Source: Anaerobacillus sp. CMMVII
Lineage (GTDB): Bacteria > Bacillota > Bacilli > Bacillales > Anaerobacillaceae
Direction: 5' to 3'
Length of the DNA stretch: 64,000 bases
Assembly: GCF_025377685.1 (NCBI RefSeq)
Contig: NZ_JACEHK010000008.1
Coordinates: forward strand, 186,001-250,000
Each line of letters opens with the position of its first letter. Positions within the stretch are counted from its first letter, which is position 1. The translations under genes and the position numbers were made by a program. Under the pieces are notes generated by a model. The model did no database searches. It was given only the letters and a program-made list of their open reading frames with translations, and was not told the origin of the DNA. Shown one piece after another: positions 1 to 9,564 of the stretch.

Positions 1-422
1 CTCAAGTTTTATGGTTAGACGCTATTGAGAAGAGATATGTTGAAGAAGTAGGAACAAGTAATGTGTTTTTTAAGGTTAACGGGGAAGTCATTACGCCAGA
101 ATTAAGTGGTAGTATTCTACCAGGAATTACTAGGATGTCTGTCATTGAGATGCTTAGAAGCTGGGGGATGCCTGTAACGGAAAGAAAGATTTCGATTGAA
201 GAAATTTTTCATTATTATGATGAAGGACTTCTTGAAGAAGTTTTTAGTACAGGAACGGCAGCGGTTATTTCACCAATTGGTGAGTTAGAATGGCAAGGGC
301 GAAAAATCCACATTAATGATAAAAAAATTGGAGAGGTATCACAAAAACTTTACGTAAATCTTACTGGTATTCAAACTGGTAGAATTCCTGATTTGTACAA
401 TTGGACAGTCGAAGTGAAGTAA
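1..422 (+). CDS. ilvE: branched-chain amino acid aminotransferase, 3' part
   Basis: C-terminal 139 residues of a type II branched-chain aminotransferase; the gene begins before the window and is read in the frame starting at base 3. The enzyme is PLP-dependent, cytoplasmic, and interconverts Leu/Ile/Val and their 2-oxo acids with glutamate. Family signatures seen are YVEEVGTSNVFFK, the GSILPGITR stretch, the SWGMPVTERKISI region and the FSTGTAAVISPIG block that closes the cofactor site, followed by a normal C-terminus (GRIPDLYNWTVEV). No frame damage is visible in the part shown. An alternative name in Bacillus is ilvK; the two paralogues cannot be separated from this fragment. Confidence 0.9.
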   Translation, partial: QVLWLDAIEKRYVEEVGTSNVFFKVNGEVITPELSGSILPGITRMSVIEMLRSWGMPVTERKISIEEIFHYYDEGLLEEVFSTGTAAVISPIGELEWQGRKIHINDKKIGEVSQKLYVNLTGIQTGRIPDLYNWTVEVK

Positions 423-458
423 GGTATTTTTAACACGAGACTAGCACTTAAGCTTGAC

Positions 459-814
459 AGAAAAGCGAAATCGCCTCGACCAGCCCCGACAAGCAAATGT
501 TCTTTCAGAAAAAAGTGCGTTTTTCCACTTTTTATTGAAGGCTGTTTTTGCAAAGTTTGTTGCTTTCGTAAAAATCCCGAGTACCGGATTTTTACACATA
601 AATACTAAGATTTCACTACTTATTTAGTAATTAGTGCTCTTTTCTTACTTAATTTATTGGGTGTTATCTTTACCTATCGAATTTCCCCAATTATCTTAGG
701 GTAAAAAGCAACAAGTTTTTTTGTGCGACGAGTAACAGTAGGAGCAATGTTTTAGAAAAGAGCCTTACTGAAAGGTTATTTGAGCTCGAGGGGCTAGGCG
801 ATAAAGCTAGACAG
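459..814 (-). repeat. CTCGAG repeat (family B), reverse copy split by another repeat
   Basis: Bases 459-539 match, in reverse orientation, the right part of the repeats at 21.9 and 41.8 kb (AGCCCCGACAAGCAAATGTTC), and bases 773-814 match their left part (CTCGAGGGGCTAGG then AGCTAGACAG). The two halves are separated by a different repeat at 540-764. Together with the entry below, this accounts for nearly all of the gene-free stretch 423-933. Confidence 0.7.
540..764. repeat. family R repeat inserted in the family B repeat
   Basis: The left end GGCTGTTTTTGCAAAGTTTG and the right end TTTTAGAAAAGAGCC correspond to the ends of the R repeats at 10.4, 34.4 and 37.9 kb, but the interior (about 225 bp) is different and lacks their three-hairpin core. 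The flanks are TTATTGAA (532-539) and TTACTGAA (765-772), which look like an 8-bp target duplication with one difference. If this is right, the element moved into an existing B repeat. Confidence 0.6.
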
Positions 815-855
815 TTCTTAGTTGAACTATTATACTTTTCCTATAATTAAAAAAT

Positions 856-890
856 AGCAGCTTGGGTGAATTCCAGGCTGCTTCTGTCTT
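856..890 (+). terminator. stem-loop upstream of the molybdopterin oxidoreductase gene
   Basis: AGCAGCTTGG (856-865) pairs with CCAGGCTGCT (873-882), followed by a U-rich but not pure-U tail. It lies 45 nt before the next start codon. It could end readthrough from upstream or act as a leader hairpin; a TATAAT-like sequence lies just before it at about 841. Confidence 0.45.
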
Positions 891-933
891 GTTATCTAAG
901 GTCGTGATATCTATAGGTTAGGTGGTGTTAGGT

Positions 934-2970
934 TTGGCTTACATTAAAGAACAAAATGGAGTTTTTCCATCTGTTTGCTCATTAGATTGTCCTGATCAAT
1001 GTGGGTTGTTAGTCCACAAAAAAGACGGGAAAATTATTAAAATTGAAGGAGATCCTGATCATCCTGTAACGAAAGGGAATATATGTAATAAAGTTCGACA
1101 TATGACTCAGCGGATTTATGATCCGAAACGCCTTCAGTATCCTCTTAAACGAGTTGGGGCGAAAGGGGAAGGAAAGTTTGAGCGAATAACCTGGAAGGAA
1201 GCGCTTGAAACAATTCATACTCGTTGGACTGATTTGATCAGTACAGAAGGACCAGAAAGTATCTTACCTTACAGCTTCTATGGAAACATGGGGAAATTAA
1301 ACTCTGAAGGAATGGATCGACGTTTTTTCCATCGCTTAGGTGCAACTCTTCTCGATCGGACGATTTGTTCAGCGGCAGGGTCAAAGGGATATCGCTACAC
1401 GATGGGTGGTAGCTTTGGTACAGATCCGGAGGAAACAATCGATACGAAATTGTTTATATTCTGGGGCGTAAATGCGGTAAGCACAAATATGCACCAAGTG
1501 GCGCTAGCTGAAAAAGCACGTAAAAATGGCGCAAAAATAATTGTCATTGATGTTCATAAAAATCAAACAGGTCGCTGGGCAGATTGGTTTATACCAATAT
1601 TACCTGGAACAGACAGTGCCCTTGCACTTGGTATTATGCACATTTTATATCAAGAAAATATGGTAGATCATAGATTCCTAGAAACATATACAGTAGGTTA
1701 TGAGGAACTAAGAGAGCATGTAAAACAATATGATCCTCAAACAGTTGCTCACATCACCGGTGTTTCTGTAGAAGATATCTTTAAATTAGCTAGGATGTAC
1801 GGAACCACAACACCGGCGTTCATTCGAATTGGGAATGGAATGCAGCACCATGATAATGGAGGCATGTGTGTTCGAACCGTTGCGTGTTTACCAGCTTTAA
1901 CTGGACAATGGCTCGTTCGTGGTGGCGGTGCGATTAAAGGGAATGGTGGTTTCTTAGCCCATAATAGTGAAGCGTTGGAAAGACCCGATCTACTAGAAAA
2001 TAAACATACACGTGTAGTTAACATGAATTTAATTGGGAAAGCGTTACTAGAATTAGAACGTCCAATTCGTTCGATGTTCGTCTACAATTGCAACCCCGCA
2101 CTTGTCGCGCCTGAAGGGAACAAAGTAAGAGAAGGTTTGCTTCGAGACGACTTATTCTTAGTCGTACATGATTTATTTTTAACGGAGACAGCGAAGTATG
2201 CTGATATCGTCTTACCTGCGACTTCAGCATTTGAAAATATTGATTTTTATGCTTCATACTGGCATCATTATATGCAAATACAAGAGCCAGTCATCGAAGC
2301 ATATCAGGAAAGTAAATCAAACTCAGAAGTTTTTCGTTTACTTGCGAAAACATTTGGCTTTGAAGAAGAATGTTTCCGAGACAGGGATGAAGATCTCATT
2401 AAGCAAGCACTGGATTATCCAGAAAACTCTTGGATTGACGGCATAGACTATGAGACATTACTAGACAATAAATATGTAAAAGCGAATCGAAAAACGCTAG
2501 TAGCTGAAAAGCTTAAAACACCTAGCGGAAAAATCGAGCTTTATTCCGAGCAATTAGAGGCATTGGGACTACCTGCGCTTCCGACGTACACACCAATAGT
2601 AAAGGATAATGATCATCCTTTTTTATTTATCCCAGCACCAAATCATAATTTCCTAAATTCTACTTTTTCTAATAATGAGAAACATATTTCATTAGAGAAG
2701 GTTGCCAGATTGCATCTTAATTGTAAAGATGCAGAACGCTTAGGGATTGAAAATGGTGAGAAAGTACGAGTTTGGAATGAGCGAGGTGAATGTGAGCTTG
2801 TGGCCGCAGTCGGTGAAAATGTCCTTCAAGGAGTTGTTGTCACCCAAGGTCTGTGGGCGGATCTTCCCGATACGAAGTATTTTGTCAATGCATTAACACC
2901 TGATCGTGTAGCTGATATGGGTGGGGGAGCGACATTTTTTTCTGGTCGAGTCAGTGTTGGAAAACTGTAA
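934..2970 (+). CDS. molybdopterin oxidoreductase, YoaE-like
   Basis: Member of the DMSO-reductase superfamily, cytoplasmic, with a bis-MGD molybdenum cofactor and one [4Fe-4S] cluster. Residues 12-50 carry the cluster motif CSLDCPDQC with the fourth Cys in NICNK, followed by the RLQYPLKRVG stretch typical of the family. A Cys in DRTICSAAG near residue 145 is a candidate Mo ligand. IFWGVNAVSTN and IRIGNGMQHH are cofactor-binding regions, and the C-terminal domain starts near PFLFIPAPN. At 678 residues it has the usual length of B. subtilis YoaE-type proteins, whose substrate is unknown. TTG 934 is chosen because AGGTGG lies 8 nt before it; GTG 922 and 925 overlap that site. It stands alone and is followed by a terminator. 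Confidence 0.85.
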   Translation: MAYIKEQNGVFPSVCSLDCPDQCGLLVHKKDGKIIKIEGDPDHPVTKGNICNKVRHMTQRIYDPKRLQYPLKRVGAKGEGKFERITWKEALETIHTRWTDLISTEGPESILPYSFYGNMGKLNSEGMDRRFFHRLGATLLDRTICSAAGSKGYRYTMGGSFGTDPEETIDTKLFIFWGVNAVSTNMHQVALAEKARKNGAKIIVIDVHKNQTGRWADWFIPILPGTDSALALGIMHILYQENMVDHRFLETYTVGYEELREHVKQYDPQTVAHITGVSVEDIFKLARMYGTTTPAFIRIGNGMQHHDNGGMCVRTVACLPALTGQWLVRGGGAIKGNGGFLAHNSEALERPDLLENKHTRVVNMNLIGKALLELERPIRSMFVYNCNPALVAPEGNKVREGLLRDDLFLVVHDLFLTETAKYADIVLPATSAFENIDFYASYWHHYMQIQEPVIEAYQESKSNSEVFRLLAKTFGFEEECFRDRDEDLIKQALDYPENSWIDGIDYETLLDNKYVKANRKTLVAEKLKTPSGKIELYSEQLEALGLPALPTYTPIVKDNDHPFLFIPAPNHNFLNSTFSNNEKHISLEKVARLHLNCKDAERLGIENGEKVRVWNERGECELVAAVGENVLQGVVVTQGLWADLPDTKYFVNALTPDRVADMGGGATFFSGRVSVGKL

Positions 2971-3022
2971 AGGAAAGATTTTATTGGAAAATTGGAAAAT
3001 TTTATATATTATATAAATTAAG

Positions 3023-3061
3023 ATAAAAGTTATGGTTATTTTTATAATCATAACTTTTTCT
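3023..3061 (+). terminator. rho-independent terminator after the oxidoreductase gene
   Basis: AAAGTTATG and CATAACTTT form a stem around an AT-rich loop, followed by a short T run. It sits between the oxidoreductase stop (2970) and the next ribosome binding site. Confidence 0.7.
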
Positions 3062-3105
3062 ATTTATCAACGGTACATAATTTAATAGCCAAAAGGAGTT
3101 TTTCT

Positions 3106-6100
3106 ATGACACATGAAAATCGCAAGTCGATTTTTAATGAAGAATTGCGACACTTAAAAGAACACAATTTTATTGAGCAAAGTGATTTTGAAAAAGTAGC
3201 CGCTGCTTATGAACAGTACTATGAAGCTATTTTGGTAGAAGAAAAAGCAGAGGCAGAACGCCTGGCAGAGCGTCGCAAAGCTAGACTTGCAGAAGCTAAT
3301 CGGATTGCAGAAGAACGGATAGCTAACTTAAATTGGAAAAGGAGAAAAAGAAACTTACTCCTGAGCAAGTTAGAGAAAGAAATATTAGTTTATCATTAAC
3401 TGTAGGTGTCATTCTTCTATTAATAGGTGGCTTGGTTCTGGCTACAAGTAGTTGGGAGAAAATGAACCACCTTATGAAAGTGCTGTCGATCGGTGGAGTA
3501 TCATTACTTTTTTTTGGTATTAGCTATATTGCTGGAACATACTTAAAAATAGAGAAAACGGCATTTGCCTTCTTAACCTTAGCCTCCTTGCTTATACCTG
3601 TAACGTTTGTTGGGATTGGCTATTTCCAGCTTTTTGGCGAATGGCTTTCATTATTTGGTGAAGGTAAATACATTCTAGGCGTTATCGCAACATTGATCTG
3701 TTTTCCATTGTACACGTGGATAGCTATTCAAAATAAAAATCGCTTATTTATTTGGTTATCGTTATTTACTCTTACCGTTATGACAGGATTTGTTTTAGCT
3801 GCGTTGTATGTGCCAATTGATGTGTTTTATTTCGGAATGATCATTTACAATGGCTTATTACTAGCTGGATATCACTACTATAAATCTGATCAACGGGTAA
3901 TGAATTTCACCCAGGAATTACCGTTATTTACTCAAGCGAACCTTATTATTAGCACATTGTTAATGCTCGTATTCTTTCAAAATCATCTTTTATACAGCGT
4001 GAATATTTTACTTACGGCTGTCATGTATATTGCAATTGTCTTCGTTTATAATCGCAAGGAATTTCATATTGTCTTTTCGCTGTTATTTGTCTATGGGATG
4101 TATCAGTTATTAGAAAATACATTTTTACAACCATTAAATTATCTAGGTTTCGCCTTGATCGGGATTATTTACATTCTCCTAGAGGACCGTATTGCTGATG
4201 GGTTTTTAAAGAAGGTTTTTAGAGTTACTAGTGGTATCGTTTCTGGACTCGCGTTCCTTTATATTAGTTTTGAAGGGTTAGTTGTCCGTGCTGATGAAAA
4301 ATCCATCGTTTACTACTAGCTTATCTAGTGATTGCCATTAATTATATTTACCTAGCATTTATTACAAATCGAAAAGTATTTCAGTTTTTAGCGCCGATAT
4401 TTTTAATAGCAACAGGGTTTCAATCCTGGAATTTACTTTCTTCGGCCTTCAACTTCAAATTGTTTGAGACCTATATGTTTGCTGTAGCGGGAGTTATGTT
4501 TTTATTCCTATATGTAAAAACAACAACAAGTATTTAATACCAATTCAACATTCAAGCTTTTACGTAGCAATTGCTACAATGGCGATCACATTGTGTTCTA
4601 GTTTTATCTTTCAAAGGTATCTTGAGTTAGGATTGCTTTTCGTATTTTTTGGAGTTATTTTGTTGATGACCCACGAGGTTCACCATAAAAAAGAGTATCA
4701 GAAGATTGCAGCATGGTTATTACCCATCTCATGGCTCTTGGCTTTGCGTTCATTTTACGAAGAATATCATCTATTGGATACCTTTTATATGAATGAAGTT
4801 GGCCCGGCAGGACATGTAGCTTTAAGTTCACTCATACTGCTTGGAATAAGTTACGTACTTCGGAACTACCGCGCACGGTTATTTTTACCAATGTTTGCGA
4901 TTGCAATCAGTAGCTATACTCTTAGCCTATTAGCGATTATAACGACAAATGTACTACCTGTCTTACAATCAAGCTTTTTACTAGTTGGGACCATCGTGTA
5001 TGTGCTCTTAGTTTATCAGACAAAAAATAAGCAATTTTGGTCACTGGTGTCCATTTCAACAGCAGCGCTATTCTTGTCACTGATTGAACCGTTAAAATTA
5101 TATGAAAATTATAGCACACTCGTTGTTTCGTTATTTTTGGTTCCGGTTATACTCCTAATTATTTATGAATTTGTCGGTCGTAAGATTATTGATCTCAAGC
5201 CGTACTTCTTTTGGACTGCACATAGTTTATTAGTGATCATTATTGCGGGAGCCTTAGCTTTTCAAGCATTTTTGAATTATCAGCCACTAGCGTTCTTAAT
5301 TCCACTTGTCATATATACGTACAGTTTGTTTAAACAAAGAGAAGAATGGGGCAAGAATTTATTTTTGTATAGTGCTTTGACTCAGATTCCAATTCTTGTT
5401 TTATTATTAATAAAATACTACACAATCAATTTCGATTATGCCCAAGGGTTAGCCTTTTCTACGATTATGATTGGCGGATTATGGGGGGCAAGTCGAACGG
5501 AATGGAAGGCACGAGTTGAACTGTTTCTAATAGCAATTGGAATGGTTTCATTGGTAAGTTTTAGCATCTTACATCAGCTAGATATCATTGATGTAGGAAT
5601 GCTTGTAGTCATTGCTGCGTTTGTAATTATGCTTTTATTTAGGAGAAAATGGGAGCTTTTAACCATCCTGCCACTGTTTTTCGCAGCACTCTCCTTTTAT
5701 GGCTATTCCGTTGGACTTGAAAAACCTATGAAAATCGTTGCCTATATTGTAGTTGTAATTATCCTGCATTTGGTTGGCAAATTCAGTCACACCTATTTAT
5801 TTCTCCAGGAGGACAAAAAGTATCGGATTGATTGGTTTACTATTGTTTCGCCAGTTTTTCTATTTTATATAGATCATGCCATACTCTATAATGATCCTTT
5901 ATGGCTTAAGCTAATACCTTATCTTTTCTTCGTTTATTTACTTTATATGCAAATTGGTAGAGTGAAAGGGAGGGTATTCAAAAACATTGTCATGACAGCA
6001 ACGGCGTTATCTGTATTACTGCCATATTACTTAGTTTTAGATCATGTTAATGTCCCAGAGCTTATTGCCATGGAAGCAACGATGCTGCCGTTTATCGTCT

Positions 6101-6522
6101 TAACGATCTTTTTGAGTAAGAAAGCCTGGAGTGATTATTCAAAAGAAATGAATATCATTCAGGCAATTGTTCTCGTATTGGTAGCTGTCTTTATCGTAGG
6201 TGATGCCATCGAAAGTAATACACTCAATGATGCGATTATTGTTGGAGGATTGTCGCTCCTATCAATCATTGCCGGAATGCATTATCGTATCAAATCATAT
6301 TTCTTTGTCGGTATAGCTGTTTTATTGTTAAATGTCTTTTTACAAACAAAACCATTTTGGGGTAACTTACCATGGTGGATGTACTTAATCATTGGTGGAG
6401 CAACACTAATCGGCTTTGCTTCGTTTTATGAGTGGCAAAAGCAACGTCCAACTCGAGAAGGGAAGACGATTTTACAAGAAAAGAAAGAAAAGTTCTTAAG
6501 GTCATTTAAAGATTGGAAGTAG
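3106..6522 (+). pseudogene. very large multi-pass membrane protein, three frameshifts
   Basis: One gene of about 1,140 codons read in four pieces. It starts at ATG 3106 behind AAAAGGAG. The N-terminal 80 residues are charged and helical (MTHENRKSIFNEELRHLKEH, then an E/A/R-rich coiled stretch). The rest is an almost unbroken series of hydrophobic segments, probably more than 25 helices. Frame changes lie near 3330 (TTAAATTGG), 4315 and 4516 (A5 run). Adding one base at each restores continuous protein (AKLNxEKEKKKLTPEQ; VYY..LVIAINYIY; YVKNNNKYLIP). It resembles large Bacillaceae membrane proteins annotated with DUF2157 or SCO7613-like domains; the function is unknown. No other stops have accumulated, so the gene may be intact in the cell. 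Confidence 0.7.
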
Positions 6523-6537
6523 ACCAATTGCTTAACC

Positions 6538-6581
6538 TAAAAAGCACAAGGATTGTTTGTTCATTTCCTTGTGTTTTTTAA
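6538..6581 (+). terminator. rho-independent terminator
   Basis: GCACAAGGA pairs with TCCTTGTG around a 14-nt loop, followed by T6. It closes the large membrane-protein gene just before the next ribosome binding site. Confidence 0.8.
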
Positions 6582-6602
6582 CAGCGATGTAGGAGGGATA
6601 GA

Positions 6603-7100
6603 GTGGAAATTCGAAAGTTAAACCCAAGCGATGCAAAACAGTATGTAAAACTTAGATTAGAAGCTTTACGTATGAATCCTGAAGCATTTGGGTCAAGTTA
6701 CGAAGAAGAAAAAGATAATCCAATTGAACTGTATGAAGGAAGATTGCGCTCCGAGACGTCGTATCATTTTGGTGCTTTTGTTCATGAGCAACTTATTGGG
6801 GTTGTTTCGCTGGTAAAGGAAACAAAGCAAAAATTTAGGCACAGAGCCAACATTTTTGCGATGTACGTTACACCATCTAAGCGTGGGTGTGGAATTGGAA
6901 AGGGATTAATGCAAAGAGCGATTGAAACCGCGAAAGATCTAGATGAAGTGGAGCAACTTCATTTGTCCGTCGTCACTACGAATGAATCTGCTAGAAAACT
7001 GTATCTTTCTTTAGGTTTTAATGTATATGGATATGACAAACGTGCGCTTAATATAAATAACCTGTACTTTGATGAAGAACATATGGTGAAGTTTTTGTAA
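6603..7100 (+). CDS. GNAT family N-acetyltransferase
   Basis: 165-residue GNAT-fold enzyme that transfers acetyl from acetyl-CoA to an unknown amine. The N-terminal MEIRKLNPSDAKQYVKLR strand-helix is typical, and the acetyl-CoA loop is AMYVTPSKRGCGIGKGLM (residues about 95-112). The last third has the usual NESARKLYLSLGF. The start is GTG 6603 behind AGGAGG. It is followed 17 nt later by a small gene with its own strong ribosome binding site. The substrate cannot be read from sequence. Confidence 0.8.
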   Translation: MEIRKLNPSDAKQYVKLRLEALRMNPEAFGSSYEEEKDNPIELYEGRLRSETSYHFGAFVHEQLIGVVSLVKETKQKFRHRANIFAMYVTPSKRGCGIGKGLMQRAIETAKDLDEVEQLHLSVVTTNESARKLYLSLGFNVYGYDKRALNINNLYFDEEHMVKFL

Positions 7101-7117
7101 GAGAAAGGAGGTAGGTA

Positions 7118-7327
7118 GTGAGTACAAGTTTATTAGAGTCACATACAGAAATTGATGAGACGTTGGAGCCGAAAAAGGTAAACGTGGTTGGAACGATCTG
7201 GGGTATTATAGTAATGGGTATTTTGGCCACAGGCGATAAAATTGGCTGTATTGTTTATAAACAAAAGGGAGAATTACTAAAATGCATAGTAAACAAAAGT
7301 ACTTTGAGAGTGAGAGAGTATACTTAA
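7118..7327 (+). CDS. small protein with one membrane segment, unknown
   Basis: A GTG start at 7118 lies 6 nt behind a perfect AAAGGAGG, so translation is likely. The 69 residues have a polar N-terminus (SLLESHTEIDETLEPKKV) and one hydrophobic segment (VVGTIWGIIVMGILATG). The 3' end overlaps the next gene by 46 nt, more than is usual, so the true C-terminus may be displaced by a missed base as in several neighbours. No family is recognised. Confidence 0.4.
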   Translation: MSTSLLESHTEIDETLEPKKVNVVGTIWGIIVMGILATGDKIGCIVYKQKGELLKCIVNKSTLRVREYT

Positions 7328-7868
7328 GAACTTTTAAAACGAGTGATTTCGAAAAAATCTATCAAGCTCTATTGAATCCGAAGTTTCGAAAGCTAACCGG
7401 GACACAAACCTTTTTTTCACAAGAAGCAATCGAAAAGGCATATGAGGGCTTTAAGTCCGACAAGTCGAGATTAGACTTTGTGATTGTGTTAAAAGAAACG
7501 AATGAAGCAATTGGCGATTTAGCGTTGAATGAAATTGATTATGTAAATAATAATGGAAACATACGAATTGCTCTTTATCAGGAAGAGCATTATGGAAAAG
7601 GACTTGGAACGGAAGCATTAAATCTTATTTTAGAATATGGATTTGAGGTACTAAACTTATATAGAATTAGTCTCAATGTATTTGAATTTAATAAACGAGC
7701 GATTAAAGCCTATGAGAAATTAGGTTTGTCAAGGAAGGTGCCATCCGTGCCGAGCTCTTCTATAATGGCACATATTATGATAATTATATTATGGGTGTAT
7801 TGCGACACGAATATAAGAACCTGAGAAGACAACCTTCGTTGCTCAATAGCAACAAAGTTTACGAATAG
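7282..7868 (+). pseudogene. GNAT acetyltransferase, RimJ/RimL type, frameshifted near the end
   Basis: The N-terminal 140 residues are a normal ribosomal-protein-type acetyltransferase: SERVYLRTFKTSDFEKIY, a substrate strand with NEAIGDLALNEID, and the acetyl-CoA loop EEHYGKGLGTEALNLIL. After KAYEKLG the frame is lost at a TTT run (7725-7727). One extra T gives the expected family ending FVKEGAIRAELFYNGTYYDN followed by YIMGVLRHEY. The stop at 7868 is in the restored frame and lies in a fragment of repeat R, so the natural C-terminus may have been replaced. It is probably an intact gene apart from the single-base loss. Confidence 0.75.
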
Positions 7869-7876
7869 GGCCTTTA
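7836..7876 (-). repeat. terminal fragment of repeat R
   Basis: AGCAACAAAGTTTACGAATAGGGCC is the reverse complement of the left end of the R repeats (compare GTAAACTTTGTTGCTTTTAGG at 37.9 kb). Only the end is present. It overlaps the 3' end of the preceding acetyltransferase gene. Confidence 0.5.
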
Positions 7877-7944
7877 ACAAATTTGGTATATTTTGCATAA
7901 TTTCCTCTAATTTGTAGAAGCTAAAATTTGAGGTGAATTTAGAT

Positions 7945-8475
7945 TTGAGGCTTTTTTTAACTGTTATATCAATGCTTTTCATGGGCGTTTCGTTTACTAC
8001 ATTTTTTAGCAATGAGGAGACGACTGCTACACTTTCTCCAGAATGTCTAGAGCAAGCAAAAATCAGAGACGAATTATTTAATCAAAATATAATGGCCGAC
8101 ATTATTTCGAGCTTTGATCTAGATATCGATAATTCCTATGATAAATTTACATTAAGAGAAATTGAAGCGGCTCACCTTCTATTTGGAGGAAGGGAAAATG
8201 ATACATATATACTTTCTCTGACAAAACTTTTTAACGAGATACCAAAAAGTACAAGAGGTACTCCAAGATTATTTGTAAGACCAGAAAATGCTTATTTTCT
8301 TTATAAAGAAACAACGAATACGAATGTAATGGTTCGCTTAAAGCTCGAATATGATAGCTGGGTAGTAGTGGAGGAAAAAAAGGTATCAGGTAAGCCAATT
8401 GAGCTTGAGCAATTAAAGTGCGAAAAGGATTTTTTGAAAATGAAAAACAACAAAATGGAAACGACTGCAAGCTAG
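7945..8475 (+). CDS. secreted or membrane-anchored protein, unknown
   Basis: About 176 residues starting at TTG 7945, 9 nt behind GAGGTG. An N-terminal hydrophobic segment (LFLTVISMLFMGVSFTTFF) acts as signal peptide or anchor. The exported part has PECLEQAKIRDELFNQNIMA and a C-terminal strand-rich half (VMVRLKLEYDSWVVVEEKK). No family is recognised. A terminator hairpin overlaps the stop codon, indicating a single-gene transcript. Confidence 0.6.
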   Translation: MRLFLTVISMLFMGVSFTTFFSNEETTATLSPECLEQAKIRDELFNQNIMADIISSFDLDIDNSYDKFTLREIEAAHLLFGGRENDTYILSLTKLFNEIPKSTRGTPRLFVRPENAYFLYKETTNTNVMVRLKLEYDSWVVVEEKKVSGKPIELEQLKCEKDFLKMKNNKMETTAS

Positions 8476-8490
8476 CAGTCGTTTTTTTCT
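8458..8490 (+). terminator. rho-independent terminator
   Basis: AACGACTGC and GCAGTCGTT around AAGCTA, followed by T6. The 5' arm lies in the last codons of the preceding gene. Confidence 0.85.
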
Positions 8491-8563
8491 GTTCGATAAA
8501 GGGATATGGAGAGGTTTCTAGAATAAATTTAGGTAGAGTTTTGTTAATTTGGAGGGATACATT

Positions 8564-9544
8564 TTGAAAGCAGTGATCGTAACTAAGTTAGGCTCACCAG
8601 AAGTCATGAAGTATACGGAAGTTGAGATGCCGACGTATAGTGCAACAGAAGTGTTAATTGAAGTAAACACAACAAGTGTGAATTTTGCAGATATTAAGTC
8701 ACGTTATGGGAAAAAAGGTACCGGGAAGTTTCCGTTTATTCCGGGTCTAGACGTTGCAGGCATAGTGGTTGCGGTTGGATCTGAAGTTAAAGAAATAAAA
8801 GTAGGTCAAAGAGTGATCGCTTTTCCGTCCACTGGTTCTTACTGTGAGTTTGCCGTTGCCAACGAAAAATTAACGTTTGTCATACCAGAAAATATGAGCT
8901 TTGATGTGGCTGCAGCATGTCCAATTGTCTCGTTTCTTTCATACCAGTTACTTGCAATGGTAGCTAAAATTGAAGCAGGGGAGACGGTCCTTGTTCATGC
9001 TGCAGCTGGTGGAGTAGGGACGACGGCGATACAATTTGCAAAACTATTAGGTGCGGGGAAGGTTATTGGTACCGTAGGAAGTGAGGAGAAAATTGCTTTT
9101 GCCGAAGAGGCAGGTGCTGATCACGTCATTTGTTATGAAAAGGAAGATTTCTCGGTAGCAGTAAACGATCTTACCAATGGTCGTGGAGCAAATGTAATTT
9201 TGGACTCAATTGCTGGGCAAGTTTCAAAGAAGAGTATTGAATGCCTTGCTCACTATGGAAGGCTGGTACACTTCGGAAATTCAAGTGGCGAAGTTGGGAT
9301 GTTCAGAACAATTGACCTTCATTCAAGTTGTAGATCAATACTTGGTTTCAGCTTTGGTACAACGAGGAAAGAACGACCAGAATTGTTGAGAGAAGTATCA
9401 AAGCATGTATTTCGTTATTTGGAAGATGAAAGCGTAAAGATCAAAATCGGACACCATTTTCACATTTCCGAAGTAGCAAAAGCACATCAATTAGTAGAAC
9501 AACGTTTAAGTTGTGGAAAAATTTTATTGCATGTGAAAGAATAA
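8564..9544 (+). CDS. quinone oxidoreductase-like MDR family protein
   Basis: Zinc-free medium-chain dehydrogenase/reductase of the NADPH:quinone oxidoreductase group, 326 residues, cytoplasmic. The N-terminal catalytic domain has VNFADIKSRYG and PFIPGLDVAGIV. The Rossmann fold has the NADPH loop VHAAAGGVGTTAIQFAKLLG (about residues 140-159). The C-terminus HHFHISEVAKAHQLVEQRLS is typical of the family. TTG 8564 is chosen because GGAGGG lies 7 nt upstream; the ATG at 8549 overlaps that site. The next gene, a GNAT, starts 20 nt downstream and may be co-transcribed. Confidence 0.82.
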   Translation: MKAVIVTKLGSPEVMKYTEVEMPTYSATEVLIEVNTTSVNFADIKSRYGKKGTGKFPFIPGLDVAGIVVAVGSEVKEIKVGQRVIAFPSTGSYCEFAVANEKLTFVIPENMSFDVAAACPIVSFLSYQLLAMVAKIEAGETVLVHAAAGGVGTTAIQFAKLLGAGKVIGTVGSEEKIAFAEEAGADHVICYEKEDFSVAVNDLTNGRGANVILDSIAGQVSKKSIECLAHYGRLVHFGNSSGEVGMFRTIDLHSSCRSILGFSFGTTRKERPELLREVSKHVFRYLEDESVKIKIGHHFHISEVAKAHQLVEQRLSCGKILLHVKE

Positions 9545-9564
9545 TTAGAAGAGGGTGTAGTAGG

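Noticed and set aside
934-2970. Molybdopterin oxidoreductase as a second selenoprotein (formate dehydrogenase type)
   Set aside because: The frame has no internal TGA, and a Cys is present at the plausible metal-ligand position; motifs fit YoaE rather than FdhF.
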